Source of the DNA: Pedobacter sandarakinus
GTDB lineage: Bacteria > Bacteroidota > Bacteroidia > Sphingobacteriales > Sphingobacteriaceae
Length of the DNA: 64,000 nucleotides
Assembly: GCF_026240095.1 (NCBI RefSeq)
Contig: NZ_JAPIVG010000006.1
Span: 124,001-188,000, forward strand
Direction: 5' to 3'
Part shown: piece after piece, positions 17,805-25,860 of the stretch
Position numbering within the stretch: position 1 is the stretch's first letter
How the letters are laid out: the number at the start of each line of letters is the position of its first letter
Program-made: the position numbers and the translations under genes
The notes under the pieces: generated by a model
What the model was told of the DNA's origin: nothing
What the model saw: only the letters and a program-made list of their open reading frames with translations
Database searches by the model: none

Positions 17805-18119
17805 TTTATTTTATTTACACCGATACCAGAAATCCACTATCGGAGGTTGTTGAGTTTGTCGATTTTATTTCTAGAAAAGCAGTAGCAGTAGTTCTTTTTA
17901 TTGTTCGCCCTGCTATTCGCTTTACTTCGTTGCACTTCGTGTTCGCTGCTATCAGGTTTAGAAAAAACAGCCCGTGCTATTCACCCCCAAGCCTGGCAAA
18001 TTCCGTCATTGCGAGGCACCACCGCGATGCAGCTAAAAAGTAAACCAATCTGCCAACTATAGTAAGAAACCGCTACCGCTTTAAGATTGCTTCGTACCTC
18101 GCAATGACGAAACGCTTAC
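17805..18119. repeat. proC-argB spacer with inverted pair of CGTCATTGCGAG repeats
   Basis: No gene is seen. A forward half copy (18004-18019) and a reverse copy (18083-18110) face each other about 63 bp apart, so the transcript could fold into a long hairpin. The forward copy diverges after GGCAC. The rest holds short CTTCGTTGCACTTCG-type direct and inverted motifs. Confidence 0.7.
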
Positions 18120-18908
18120 CTATTTTAACAACTTCGTCCCAAAGGTACCCTTTTCTATCTCCGCCAACTCATCGGCTTTGCCAATATAAACGGCCGCTAA
18201 ACCTTTATTAATAGCCTCAAAAGCATTGTGCAGTTTAGGGATCATGCCACCAGCTACCGTTCCATCTGCCTTTAAACCTTCAAACTCATGCGCCCTAATT
18301 TCTCTTACCACTGTTGCATCATCATTTACGTCTTTTAATACGCCCTTTTTTTCAAAGCAATATACCAATCGCGTTTCATATAACGATGACATTGCCACCG
18401 CCACCGCCGAGGCTATGGTATCGGCATTGGTATTTAATAACTGTGTATCTCCATCGTGGGTAATGGCACATAAAACCGGAGTTAAACCTGCATTTAACAG
18501 ACTATCCAACATGGTTGAAGACACAGAATTTTCGTCTAAATCGCCAACGAAACCATAATCAATTTCCTTAACTGCCCTCTTTCTAGCTTTAATGATATTT
18601 CCATCAGCGCCCGTTAAACCAATGGCATTATTGCCTTTTGCCTGCAGTTGCGCAACCATATTTTTATTAATTAAGCCCGCATACACCATGGTTACAATGC
18701 GCAAGCTTTCAATATCGGTAATCCGTCTGCCGTCTACCATTTTAGCTTCAACGCCCAAGCTTTCACCAAGCTCGGTAGCAATTTTACCACCACCGTGAAC
18801 TAAAATTTTATCGCCAGGTAAGGCTGTAAAATCCAATAAAAACTGGTGCAGGTTTTCGGAATTATCAATAACGTTTCCGCCTATTTTAATGATGGTTAGG
18901 TGTTTCAT
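18120..18908 (-). CDS. argB: N-acylglutamate kinase
   Basis: An amino-acid-kinase family enzyme of 262 residues from the chosen start, phosphorylating N-acylglutamate, the second step of the arginine pathway. Seen are the N-terminal TIIKIGGNVID, the glycine loop VHGGGKIATELGESLG, and the ATP-side GGMIPKLHNAFEAI near the C-terminus. I start at MKHLTII. The in-frame Met nine codons upstream is made by the flanking repeat (its reverse strand reads MPRNDE), so that extension is not real. The GIY-YIG element lies directly upstream. Confidence 0.95.
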   Translation of the reverse strand: MKHLTIIKIGGNVIDNSENLHQFLLDFTALPGDKILVHGGGKIATELGESLGVEAKMVDGRRITDIESLRIVTMVYAGLINKNMVAQLQAKGNNAIGLTGADGNIIKARKRAVKEIDYGFVGDLDENSVSSTMLDSLLNAGLTPVLCAITHDGDTQLLNTNADTIASAVAVAMSSLYETRLVYCFEKKGVLKDVNDDATVVREIRAHEFEGLKADGTVAGGMIPKLHNAFEAINKGLAAVYIGKADELAEIEKGTFGTKLLK

Positions 18909-18918
18909 ATTCATATTT

Positions 18919-18954
18919 TCGTCATTGCGAGGCACGAAGCAATCTTAATGCGTT
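18919..18954. repeat. CGTCATTGCGAG-family repeat, left flank of GIY-YIG gene
   Basis: A full copy ending AAGCAATCTTAATGCGTT. It matches the copy at 19280-19315 over 36 bp with one mismatch, in the same orientation, so the GIY-YIG gene sits between direct repeats. Confidence 0.9.
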
Positions 18955-18970
18955 TGCCTAATAAATCTCT

Positions 18971-19264
18971 TTAATCTAAATTATCAAACAGGTCTATCCA
19001 CGTTGGATTAAGACTTTTTATTAATTCTATTTTTTGTAGCCTGCTACCTCCTTTAATTCGCTTTTCTTCATCAATGGCTTCTTCCACATATGGAAAAAAT
19101 TCAAAGTAAACTAATTTATAGCATTTGTATTTTGAGGTAAAACCCTGAGGATACACATTGTTTTTGTGCTCCCAGATACGGTTTCTTAAATCTGATGTTA
19201 CACCTGTATAGTAAATATTATTGAAAACATTTGTCATGATGTAAACGCATCCGCCTCTTTCCAT
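18971..19264 (-). CDS. Small GIY-YIG nuclease-domain protein
   Basis: A 97-residue stand-alone GIY-YIG domain. The VYI (residues 7-9) and YTG (19-21) strands form the GIY-YIG motif; R27 in SDLRNRIWEH and the Glu residues in EEAIDEEKRIKGG (about 61-72) are the expected catalytic positions. The C-terminal NPTWIDLFDNL is typical of the YhbQ/UvrC-like solo family. It is squeezed between argB and argF' and bracketed by near-identical 36-bp copies of the CGTCATTGCGAG repeat. This suggests a mobile or repeat-associated gene rather than an arginine gene. It is probably a DNA endonuclease; no target is known. Confidence 0.9.
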   Translation of the reverse strand: MERGGCVYIMTNVFNNIYYTGVTSDLRNRIWEHKNNVYPQGFTSKYKCYKLVYFEFFPYVEEAIDEEKRIKGGSRLQKIELIKSLNPTWIDLFDNLD

Positions 19265-19279
19265 AATACATATTTTATT

Positions 19280-19369
19280 TCGTCATTGCGAGGTACGAAG
19301 CAATCTTAATGCGTTATAAAGGTTGGCTCACCCATAGTTGTAAGACTGCTTCGTACCTCGCAATGACGG
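19280..19369. repeat. Inverted pair of CGTCATTGCGAG repeats, right flank of GIY-YIG gene
   Basis: The forward copy (19280-19315) and reverse copy (19342-19369) have arms of about 27 bp with one mismatch. They form a long palindrome between argF' and the GIY-YIG gene. Confidence 0.9.
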
Positions 19370-19376
19370 ATTAAGC

Positions 19377-20348
19377 TTACAATCCCTCTAACATCGCTTT
19401 AATTACCGCCTGTGCAGCCCATAATCTATTCCCAGCTTCATGAATTACCAGTGAATTTGGCCCATCTAAAATTTCGGAAGACAACTCTAAATCGCGGCGA
19501 ACGGGCAAGCAGTGCATTACCTTCGCATCATTGGTTAATTTAAGTTTTTCATTATTCATCATCCAACCATCCGGATAGGTTAAAACTTTGCCGTATTCTT
19601 TGTAGCTACTCCAGTTTTTAACATAAACATAATCCGCACCGGCCAAAGCCTCTTCGATATTGTACTGAATAGCTGCACCTGGCGTAAATTGTTCCGAAAG
19701 TTCATAGCCTTCAGGTTGGGCAATGGTAAAGTCGATCATGCCTTCAGATTGTGCCTTGCACATCCATTCTGCAAAAGAATTTGGTACGGCCTGTGGCAAT
19801 GCCTTCACATGTGGCGCCCAAGCTAAAACCACCTTTGGTTTACGACCGTTTGGTTTTTTGGTCCATGTTTCGTGAATGGTAATAATATCGGCAAAACTTT
19901 GTAGTGGATGGCGGGTTGCGCTTTCTAAACTTACCACCGGAACGGCGCAATACTTCACAAATTTATTGAACAAATCTTCGCTATAATCTTCCTCACGGTT
20001 GTTCAATTTAGGGAAAGAACGTAGGCCTAAAATATCGCAATATTGCCCCATTACAGCCGCTGCCTCACGAATGTGCTCTACCGTACTGCCATTCATGACT
20101 ACACCATCTTGCGTTTCTAATGCCCAGCCTTCCTTATCCAAATTCATAACCATTACATTCATGCCCAAATTAAGCGCAGCTTTTTGGGTGCTTAACCGGG
20201 TACGCAAGCTCGGGTTCATAAAAACCAATCCTAAGGTTTTGTTTTTTCCCAAACTCTGGTGCGCATACGGATTAGCTTTTAATGCAAGCGCATCGTTTAC
20301 AAATTGTTTGATGCTGGGTACATCGTGTACGGAAGTGAATAATTTCAT
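19377..20348 (-). CDS. argF': N-acylornithine carbamoyltransferase (ArgF', probably N-succinylornithine type)
   Basis: A 323-residue transcarbamylase related to Xanthomonas AOTCase and Bacteroides SOTCase. The carbamoyl-phosphate motif is MNPSLRTRLSTQ (about 44-55), the second binding region is HPLQSFADI, and the C-terminal HCLPVRRD carries the conserved Cys/Leu-Pro. It carbamoylates blocked ornithine, replacing classical ArgF. Residue 90 is Val in MNGSTVEH. From memory of published work, Glu here (E92 in Xanthomonas) gives acetylornithine specificity, while Pro, Ser, Val or Ala gives succinylornithine. So succinylornithine is predicted, by inference from unaligned numbering. Confidence 0.92.
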   Translation of the reverse strand: MKLFTSVHDVPSIKQFVNDALALKANPYAHQSLGKNKTLGLVFMNPSLRTRLSTQKAALNLGMNVMVMNLDKEGWALETQDGVVMNGSTVEHIREAAAVMGQYCDILGLRSFPKLNNREEDYSEDLFNKFVKYCAVPVVSLESATRHPLQSFADIITIHETWTKKPNGRKPKVVLAWAPHVKALPQAVPNSFAEWMCKAQSEGMIDFTIAQPEGYELSEQFTPGAAIQYNIEEALAGADYVYVKNWSSYKEYGKVLTYPDGWMMNNEKLKLTNDAKVMHCLPVRRDLELSSEILDGPNSLVIHEAGNRLWAAQAVIKAMLEGL

Positions 20349-20350
20349 AT

Positions 20351-20400
20351 TTTCTAGGGTTTGAGGTTTGAGGTGTAGGGTTTAAGGTTTTCCTACACCA
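20351..20400. repeat. Purine-rich telomere-like spacer (AGGTTTGAGGTGTAGGG)
   Basis: Low-complexity GGTTTGAGG/GGGTTTAAGG units follow the argF' start. A near copy lies at 21904-21945 beside the second four-helix-bundle gene, so spacer and gene appear duplicated together. The read-through end of the broken four-helix-bundle gene overlaps it. Confidence 0.7.
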
Positions 20401-20753
20401 CCTCTTAAAAATTTCAAAAAAGAAATTAGCATCGCTCTAACTTCATTAATTGACTGGTTTACTTTATTATATTATTCTTCACTTATATAATTCAATTCTG
20501 AAGCACATAAGCAGCAATAATCTATTTCGTTTGTAGAGCCAAGCGCAGTGTCAATAAAATGAGCAAAGTCCTTATCTGTAAATCTACCACATCCTTCGAC
20601 GATATTTAACGGGATTGACAATGAGGCTCTAGTTAACTGAGAAGTTAATTCAAATCTTTCTTCTTTTGGAAATTTTGTAGCAATCTCCTTTTTGATGAAC
20701 ATATTTAGTTCGTGAGATTTTTTCCAAACATCAAGCTTTTTGTAGTCTCTCAT
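20382..20753 (-). pseudogene. Four-helix-bundle (23S rRNA intervening-sequence-type) protein, nonsense copy
   Basis: The intact part (20472-20753, 93 residues) begins MRDYKKLDVWKKSHELNMF and is nearly identical to the gene at 21937-22308. A TAA at 20472-20474 stops it at codon 94, in place of the Asp in SEDDYLKV. Beyond the TAA the same frame continues (YNKVNQSINEVRAMLISF...) to a stop at 20382, giving 123 residues with read-through, exactly the length of the other copy. It is therefore a one-codon nonsense allele rather than a divergent short gene. It sits between argD and argF' on the same strand. Confidence 0.85.
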
Positions 20754-20757
20754 GACC

Positions 20758-21906
20758 TTAAGCCTTATGCCCTATACCTTTAACCGCTTTTTCAAATGCA
20801 CTCAAAAATTCATCCGCATGTTCTTTGGTCAAATTCAACGCTGGCAATAAACGAATTACATTAGGTTTCGCTTCGCCTGTAAAGATGAAATATTTAAATA
20901 ATAACTCTTTTTTAACATGGGCAAGTTCTTCAGGTAACTCGATACCAATCATCAAGCCTCTGCCACGAACTTCTTTTACCTGCTCGATTTTTTTCAACGA
21001 TTCGATAAGATAAGCACCAACTTCTTCGGCATTTTTCATCAGGTTATCTCTTTCCATTACTTCTAAAACTGCCAAAGCCGCAGCGCAAGCCAAGTGGTTA
21101 CCGCCGAAAGTGGTACCTAATTCGCCATGCCAAGGTTTAAACTTTGGTGCAATGGAAATTCCCGCCACCGGAAATCCATTACCCATTCCTTTTGCCATGG
21201 TATAAACATCGGCTTCTACACCTGCATAATCGTGCGAGTAGAATAACCCGGTACGACCGTAGCCACATTGCACACTATCAGCAATGTAAACTGCATTATA
21301 TTCATCACAAAGTGAGCGAATTTTTTGCAAGAAACTTTTCGAGGCTTCTTTAATACCTCCTACTCCTTGGATACCTTCGATAATTACGGCAGAAATTTCA
21401 TCACCCTGCGATTTAAAAATTTCTTCTAAGGCCACCTCGTTATTAAAGGGTAAGAAAATGACGTTTTCTGTTTGGTTAACCGAAGCAACGATTTTCGGAT
21501 TATCTGTAGCAGCCACAGCTAAAGATGTACGGCCGTGAAAAGCTCCACTGAAAGCAATTACCTTTTTTCTTCCATTGTAAAATGAAGCCAATTTTAAGGC
21601 ATTTTCATTGGCTTCAGCTCCAGAATTTACCAAAAACAGTTGGAAATCCTTTTTACCAGAAACCTGGCCTAATTTCTCTGCAAGTTGCACCTGCAAAGGA
21701 ATTTTTACTGAGTTAGAATAAAATCCTACCCTGTTTAGTTGATCGGTTAAACGTTGTACGTAATGTGGGTTGGTGTGCCCAATGCTAATTACCGCATGGC
21801 CGCCATACAAGTCTAAATATTTTTGATCGTTAGCATCCCAAACATTGCTGCCTTGTGCTTTTGTAATTTCTATATCGTTAAGGGGGTATACGTCGAATAA
21901 ATTCAT
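20758..21906 (-). CDS. argD: N-acylornithine aminotransferase
   Basis: A 382-residue class III PLP aminotransferase converting N-acylglutamate semialdehyde to N-acylornithine with glutamate. The PLP Lys is in MAKGMGNGFPVAG (about residue 236), the Asp pairing with the pyridine nitrogen is in VYIADSVQCGYGRTG, and the GAEANENALKLA phosphate-binding region is intact. It is flanked on both sides by copies of the four-helix-bundle gene. Length and motifs are normal. Confidence 0.95.
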   Translation of the reverse strand: MNLFDVYPLNDIEITKAQGSNVWDANDQKYLDLYGGHAVISIGHTNPHYVQRLTDQLNRVGFYSNSVKIPLQVQLAEKLGQVSGKKDFQLFLVNSGAEANENALKLASFYNGRKKVIAFSGAFHGRTSLAVAATDNPKIVASVNQTENVIFLPFNNEVALEEIFKSQGDEISAVIIEGIQGVGGIKEASKSFLQKIRSLCDEYNAVYIADSVQCGYGRTGLFYSHDYAGVEADVYTMAKGMGNGFPVAGISIAPKFKPWHGELGTTFGGNHLACAAALAVLEVMERDNLMKNAEEVGAYLIESLKKIEQVKEVRGRGLMIGIELPEELAHVKKELLFKYFIFTGEAKPNVIRLLPALNLTKEHADEFLSAFEKAVKGIGHKA

Positions 21907-21936
21907 AATTGAGGTGTGAGGTTTGAGGTGTAGGGT

Positions 21937-22308
21937 TTAAGGTTTTGCCCCTCCACTTCTTAAAAATTTTAAAAATGAAATTAGCATTGCTCTAACTTCG
22001 TTAATTGATTTGTTCACTTTTAGATAATCATCCTCGCTTATGTACTTCAGTTCTGATGCACACAAGCAGCAATAATCAATCTCATTAGTAGAACCTAAGG
22101 CGGTATCTAAAAAATGTGCAAAATCTTTATCAGTAAATCTTCCACATCCTTCTACAATATTTAAAGGAATAGATAAAGAGGCTCGGGTAAGTTGAGATGT
22201 TAATTCAAATCTTTCTTCTTTTGGAAATTGAGTGGCAATATTTTTCTTGATGAACATATTCAACTCATGCGATTTTTTCCAAACATCAAGTTTTTTATAA
22301 TCTCTCAT
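21937..22308 (-). CDS. Four-helix-bundle protein (23S rRNA IVP-type), intact copy
   Basis: A 123-residue member of the S23/four-helix-bundle family (MRDYKKLDVWKKSHELNMF, then TRASLSIPLNIVEGCGRFTDKDFAHFL). The family is encoded in 23S rRNA intervening sequences of some bacteria and, as here, in ordinary intergenic sites; the Avd accessory protein of diversity-generating retroelements has the same fold. The function is unknown. A nearly identical but nonsense-mutated copy lies on the other side of argD with a similar purine-rich spacer, indicating a recent local duplication or two insertions of one element. Confidence 0.9.
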   Translation of the reverse strand: MRDYKKLDVWKKSHELNMFIKKNIATQFPKEERFELTSQLTRASLSIPLNIVEGCGRFTDKDFAHFLDTALGSTNEIDYCCLCASELKYISEDDYLKVNKSINEVRAMLISFLKFLRSGGAKP

Positions 22309-22351
22309 GCTATTTTACCTTGTGCCTTTAACCCTACACCTTCCAGCTTTA

Positions 22352-23329
22352 TTAAAAATAGGCTGCTTTCAACTTCAATCCTGCTGTTTCCTCCAACCCA
22401 AACATTAAGTTCATGTTCTGAACAGCTTGTCCGCTAGCACCTTTTAAAAGGTTATCTATAATGCTGATAATAAATAATTTATTGCCGTGTTTTTCTAAGT
22501 GAACAAGGCATTTATTTGTATTGACCACTTGTTTTAAATCGATGTTTTCCCGGCTTACATGGGTAAAAAGATGATTGGCATAATAGCTTTCATACAATTC
22601 GTAAGCTTGCTCTTCTGTCAAATCACTTTCTAAATACATTGCTGCTAAGATACCTCTGGCAAAATCACCACGTTGTGGGATGAAATTCAAAGCCTCTTTT
22701 ACTTCGCCTTGCAATTGCGCTAAACTCTCGCCTATTTCATTCAAGTGCTGATGTTCGAAAGCCTTGTAAATAGAAAGGTTATTATTTCTCCAACTGAAAT
22801 GTGAAGTTTTGCTCAAGCTTTGTCCAGCGCCAGTTGAACCTGTTGTAGCATTAATATGAACTTCGCTTTGCAATAAACCTTTTGAAGCCAATGGCAACAA
22901 ACCCAACTGAATGCAAGTTGCAAAACAACCAGGATTAGCAATGTTGCTCGCTGTCCTAATCTCAACATGATTTAATTCTGGTAAGCCATAAACGAATTGA
23001 CGATTTTGGATTGACGAATTACGACTTAACCTAAAATCTTGAGATAAATCAATGATTTTAACTTTCTCATCGATAGGATTAGCTTCTAAAAATTTCCTCG
23101 CATCGCCATGGCCAACGCACAAAAACAACACATCGATGTCTTGCGAAATCTGGTCTGTAAAACGTAAGTCTGTATCACCAAACAAATCAGTATGTACATC
23201 AGAAATTAAATTTCCTGCGTTACTGCTGCTATTTACAAAAGCAATTTCTACGTTTGGGTGATTAATCAAAATACGTAGCATTTCGCCACCTGTGTATCCT
23301 GCACCTCCAATAATTCCTGCCTTTATCAT
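22352..23329 (-). CDS. argC: N-acyl-gamma-glutamyl-phosphate reductase
   Basis: A 325-residue NADPH-dependent reductase, third step of the pathway. The Rossmann motif is IIGGAGYTGGEMLRIL at the N-terminus and the catalytic Cys lies in ANPGCFATCIQLGL (about residue 150). The HxxE-type region FEHQHLNEI supplies the conserved His. It is complete, and the four-helix-bundle gene follows it downstream. Confidence 0.96.
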   Translation of the reverse strand: MIKAGIIGGAGYTGGEMLRILINHPNVEIAFVNSSSNAGNLISDVHTDLFGDTDLRFTDQISQDIDVLFLCVGHGDARKFLEANPIDEKVKIIDLSQDFRLSRNSSIQNRQFVYGLPELNHVEIRTASNIANPGCFATCIQLGLLPLASKGLLQSEVHINATTGSTGAGQSLSKTSHFSWRNNNLSIYKAFEHQHLNEIGESLAQLQGEVKEALNFIPQRGDFARGILAAMYLESDLTEEQAYELYESYYANHLFTHVSRENIDLKQVVNTNKCLVHLEKHGNKLFIISIIDNLLKGASGQAVQNMNLMFGLEETAGLKLKAAYF

Positions 23330-23412
23330 ATTTTTTAAGGTTTAAGGTGTAGGGTTTAAGGTGTGGGGTTGGCGTGTTTACCTTTCGCCTTTTTACCCTA
23401 AACCTTAAACCT
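23330..23412. repeat. AGGTTTAAGG / CCTTAAACCT spacer
   Basis: The argG-argC spacer is built of AAGGTTTAAGGTGTAGGG units on one side and CCCTAAACCTTAAACC on the other, so its ends are inverted repeats of about 10 bp that could pair. It resembles the spacers at 20351 and 21904. Confidence 0.75.
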
Positions 23413-23417
23413 AGAAG

Positions 23418-24608
23418 CTACGCCTCGTTATTTACTTTATGCCAAATCATTACCTGGTTACCGAAAATTTTAGAGAAACCTTTTACATCTTCTCCGCTCC
23501 AGGCATTGTTCATTTCTCCGTAGCTACCAAATTTATTGCTCATCAAATCGTTAGCACTTTCTATCCCGATAATGTGGAAACGGTAAGGCAACAACTCTAC
23601 AAATACTTTTCCGTTAACAGTGCTTTGTGTAGAACTTAAGAAAGCCTCCATGTCACGCATAATTGGATCATGGAATTGACCTTCGTGTAACCAGTTACCG
23701 TAGAACGATGATAAGTTTTCTTTCCAGCTTAGTTGCCATTTCGTTAAGGTATGTTTCTCTAAAGCATGGTGCGCTTTAATAATCACCATCGGCCCTGCCG
23801 CCTCAAAGCCTACACGACCTTTAATGCCAATAATGGTATCGCCAACGTGAATATCACGACCCACACCAAACGGAGCCGCAATAGCTTGTAATTTTTGGAT
23901 AGCACGCACAGGCTCCAACGTTTCACCATCAACAGCTACCAATTCTCCTTTTTCAAAAGTGAGTTCTACCTGTTTTGCTTCGGTTTCGGTAACCTGCGTT
24001 GGCCAGGCACTTTCTGGTAAGCTTTTGTTAGATGTTAACGTTTCCGCACCACCTACGGAAGTTCCCCAAAGTCCTTTATTTATCGAATACTTCGCTTTCT
24101 CTGCTGTATATTCTACACCATGTTTCGCTAAATATTCTATTTCCGCTTCGCGGGATAATTTTAAATCTCTAATAGGTGTAATGATCTCCACGCCAGGAAT
24201 AAGGATATTGAAAATCATATCAAAACGAACCTGATCATTACCTGCCCCGGTACTGCCATGCGCTACATAATCAGCACCAATTTTTTTAACATAGTTGGCA
24301 ATAGCGGTTGCTTGGCAAACACGTTCTGCACTTACAGATAGTGGATACGTGGCGTTTTTTAACACGTTACCAAAAATTAAATACTTGATGCTATCGTTAT
24401 AGTAGTTTTCGGTTTCATCTACCGCAGCATGCGATGTTACGCCCAAAGCATAAGCCCGTGCTTCTATTTCTTTAAGCTCCTCTTCAGAAAAACCACCCGT
24501 GTTTACCACAACCGAGTGCACTTCTAAATCTCTATCTTTAGTTAAGTGGATGCAACAAAATGAGGTATCTAAACCTCCGCTAAATGCTAAAACAACTTTC
24601 TTTTTCAT
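23418..24608 (-). CDS. argG: Argininosuccinate synthase
   Basis: A 396-residue enzyme (from the chosen start) joining citrulline and aspartate with ATP. The PP-loop AFSGGLDTSFC follows the N-terminal MKKKVVL, and the GSTGAGNDQVRFD motif binds substrate. An in-frame Met 13 codons further upstream reads through repeat-derived sequence (MPAMTRRL) and is not credible; the preceding Met (MMKKK) is an alternative. It is the second gene of the leftward arginine cluster. Confidence 0.95.
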   Translation of the reverse strand: MKKKVVLAFSGGLDTSFCCIHLTKDRDLEVHSVVVNTGGFSEEELKEIEARAYALGVTSHAAVDETENYYNDSIKYLIFGNVLKNATYPLSVSAERVCQATAIANYVKKIGADYVAHGSTGAGNDQVRFDMIFNILIPGVEIITPIRDLKLSREAEIEYLAKHGVEYTAEKAKYSINKGLWGTSVGGAETLTSNKSLPESAWPTQVTETEAKQVELTFEKGELVAVDGETLEPVRAIQKLQAIAAPFGVGRDIHVGDTIIGIKGRVGFEAAGPMVIIKAHHALEKHTLTKWQLSWKENLSSFYGNWLHEGQFHDPIMRDMEAFLSSTQSTVNGKVFVELLPYRFHIIGIESANDLMSNKFGSYGEMNNAWSGEDVKGFSKIFGNQVMIWHKVNNEA

Positions 24609-24632
24609 CATGTATTTATTTATTAACCTTCT

Positions 24633-24710
24633 CGTCATCGCAGGCACGAAGCAATTTTACAACTGATAATCCTTTCGATTTAGGATTGGTTTGTGCCTTG
24701 AAATGACTTA
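24633..24710. repeat. Degenerate CGTCATTGCGAG repeat pair
   Basis: CGTCATCGCAGGCACGAAGC (24633-24652) faces a weaker reverse copy (about 24687-24710, TGTGCCTTGAAATGAC). This is an aged version of the paired element seen at 19280-19369. Confidence 0.6.
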
Positions 24711-24728
24711 CGCTCTATTTTTTCAATT

Positions 24729-25427
24729 CTATTTATTTAACAAGGCTAAAAACATTAACACCAACTTAAAATCTTTAGTGCCTTTATTTTTTTCTACCAA
24801 GCGCTGCTTGATACGCATGAAACGCTCGTACAGGCCCGGTTTTTTCTGTAGTTCTTCTGCGAAAACCTTTGCTGCTTCGTGTTTTTTCTCTGCCGGATCG
24901 TAAAGCATTGCCGTACACATGCAGTTTTTACGCTCTTTCATCTTCAAAATCTCGAAGTTTACACAGCTCTGGCAGCCTTTCCAGAAATCTTCATCTTGTG
25001 TAAGTTCAGAATAGGTTACTGGCTCGTAACCTAAATCAGAATTGATTTTCATCACGGCCAACCCGGTAGTTAAACCAAATATTTTCGCCTTTGGATATAG
25101 CTTCCTAGAAAGATTAAAAATTTCTTGCTTGATGGCATGGGCTAATCCACCTTTTCGGTACTTCGGACTAACAATCAAGCCAGAATTCGCTACAAACTGA
25201 CCATGGCTCCAGGTTTCGATATAGCAGAAGCCAGCCCAAGAACCATCTTTATGGAAGGCAATTACCGCCTTACCCTCTTGCATTTTTCCTGCAATGTATT
25301 CTGGCGAACGTTTGGCAATACCAGTTCCCCGGGCTTTTGCAGACTCAGCCATCTCAGTTACAATCTCTTCAGCAAAAACATGGTGCTCTGCGATAGCGAC
25401 TTGTACTATAAATTCATTAATATTCAT
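24729..25427 (-). CDS. GNAT N-acyltransferase, putative N-acylglutamate synthase (ArgA-like)
   Basis: A 232-residue GNAT protein and the first gene of the arginine cluster. The acetyl-CoA loop is in VSPKYRKGGLAHAIKQE (about residues 88-104), and the C-terminal part carries the CxC segment KNCMCTAMLYDP. It is not the classical ArgA (which has an amino-acid-kinase-like domain) and no argJ is present, so this protein is the best candidate for acylating glutamate. That assignment rests on position; whether it uses acetyl- or succinyl-CoA is open. Confidence 0.75.
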   Translation of the reverse strand: MNINEFIVQVAIAEHHVFAEEIVTEMAESAKARGTGIAKRSPEYIAGKMQEGKAVIAFHKDGSWAGFCYIETWSHGQFVANSGLIVSPKYRKGGLAHAIKQEIFNLSRKLYPKAKIFGLTTGLAVMKINSDLGYEPVTYSELTQDEDFWKGCQSCVNFEILKMKERKNCMCTAMLYDPAEKKHEAAKVFAEELQKKPGLYERFMRIKQRLVEKNKGTKDFKLVLMFLALLNK

Positions 25428-25860
25428 TCGTTTCTCTAACGAAAAATTAAGATATTCTTGTTAATTGGGTTTTTAGAGAGGATCAATTCCTCGTTACGTT
25501 TAGTATAGGGTACTAAATACGTGGAGTAAAATTTTGCCGCATTGTGGGGTAGTAAAACACAGGCTGAAAACGATTGATAAACAAATTCTTCCCGAACGCC
25601 AATTGGGCAGTCAGAACAGAAAATTTGTATAAAAATTGTTTAATCATTTATAGTGTACTAAAACAGCTTTAACTCTATTGAGGTGCAAAGGTTTAAATAA
25701 AAAATGAGTTACACAATAATAAACTGATTTTTTTATTATTGCCCTGCTTTTTTTAATCTCCGATGACCGATTTTCTTTCACTTAAAACTGATGAGTTCAT
25801 CTTAAATATATTACAGCCTTCTACCGAATTCAGCTGATTCCAACAGGCGTCCCTTATTTA
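25428..25860. other. Divergent intergenic region between arginine cluster and siderophore receptor
   Basis: It must hold the arginine-cluster promoter (leftward) and the receptor promoter (rightward), but I see no strong TAnnTTTG on the minus strand near the first gene and no Arg-rich leader peptide. One short leftward frame (25513-25647, 44 residues) lacks a recognisable domain or promoter. Confidence 0.5.

Noticed and set aside
18909..18935. N-terminal extension of argB starting MPRNDEN
   Set aside because: Those codons are the reverse strand of the dispersed repeat; ArgB proteins start near MKxLTIIKIGGN.
24609..24647. N-terminal extension of argG starting MPAMTRR
   Set aside because: It reads through a degenerate repeat copy and is absent from the conserved protein start just before the PP-loop.
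25513..25647. Leftward 44-codon frame upstream of the arginine cluster, considered as an arginine leader peptide
   Set aside because: It has only scattered Arg codons, no terminator after it and no clear promoter, so attenuation cannot be supported.
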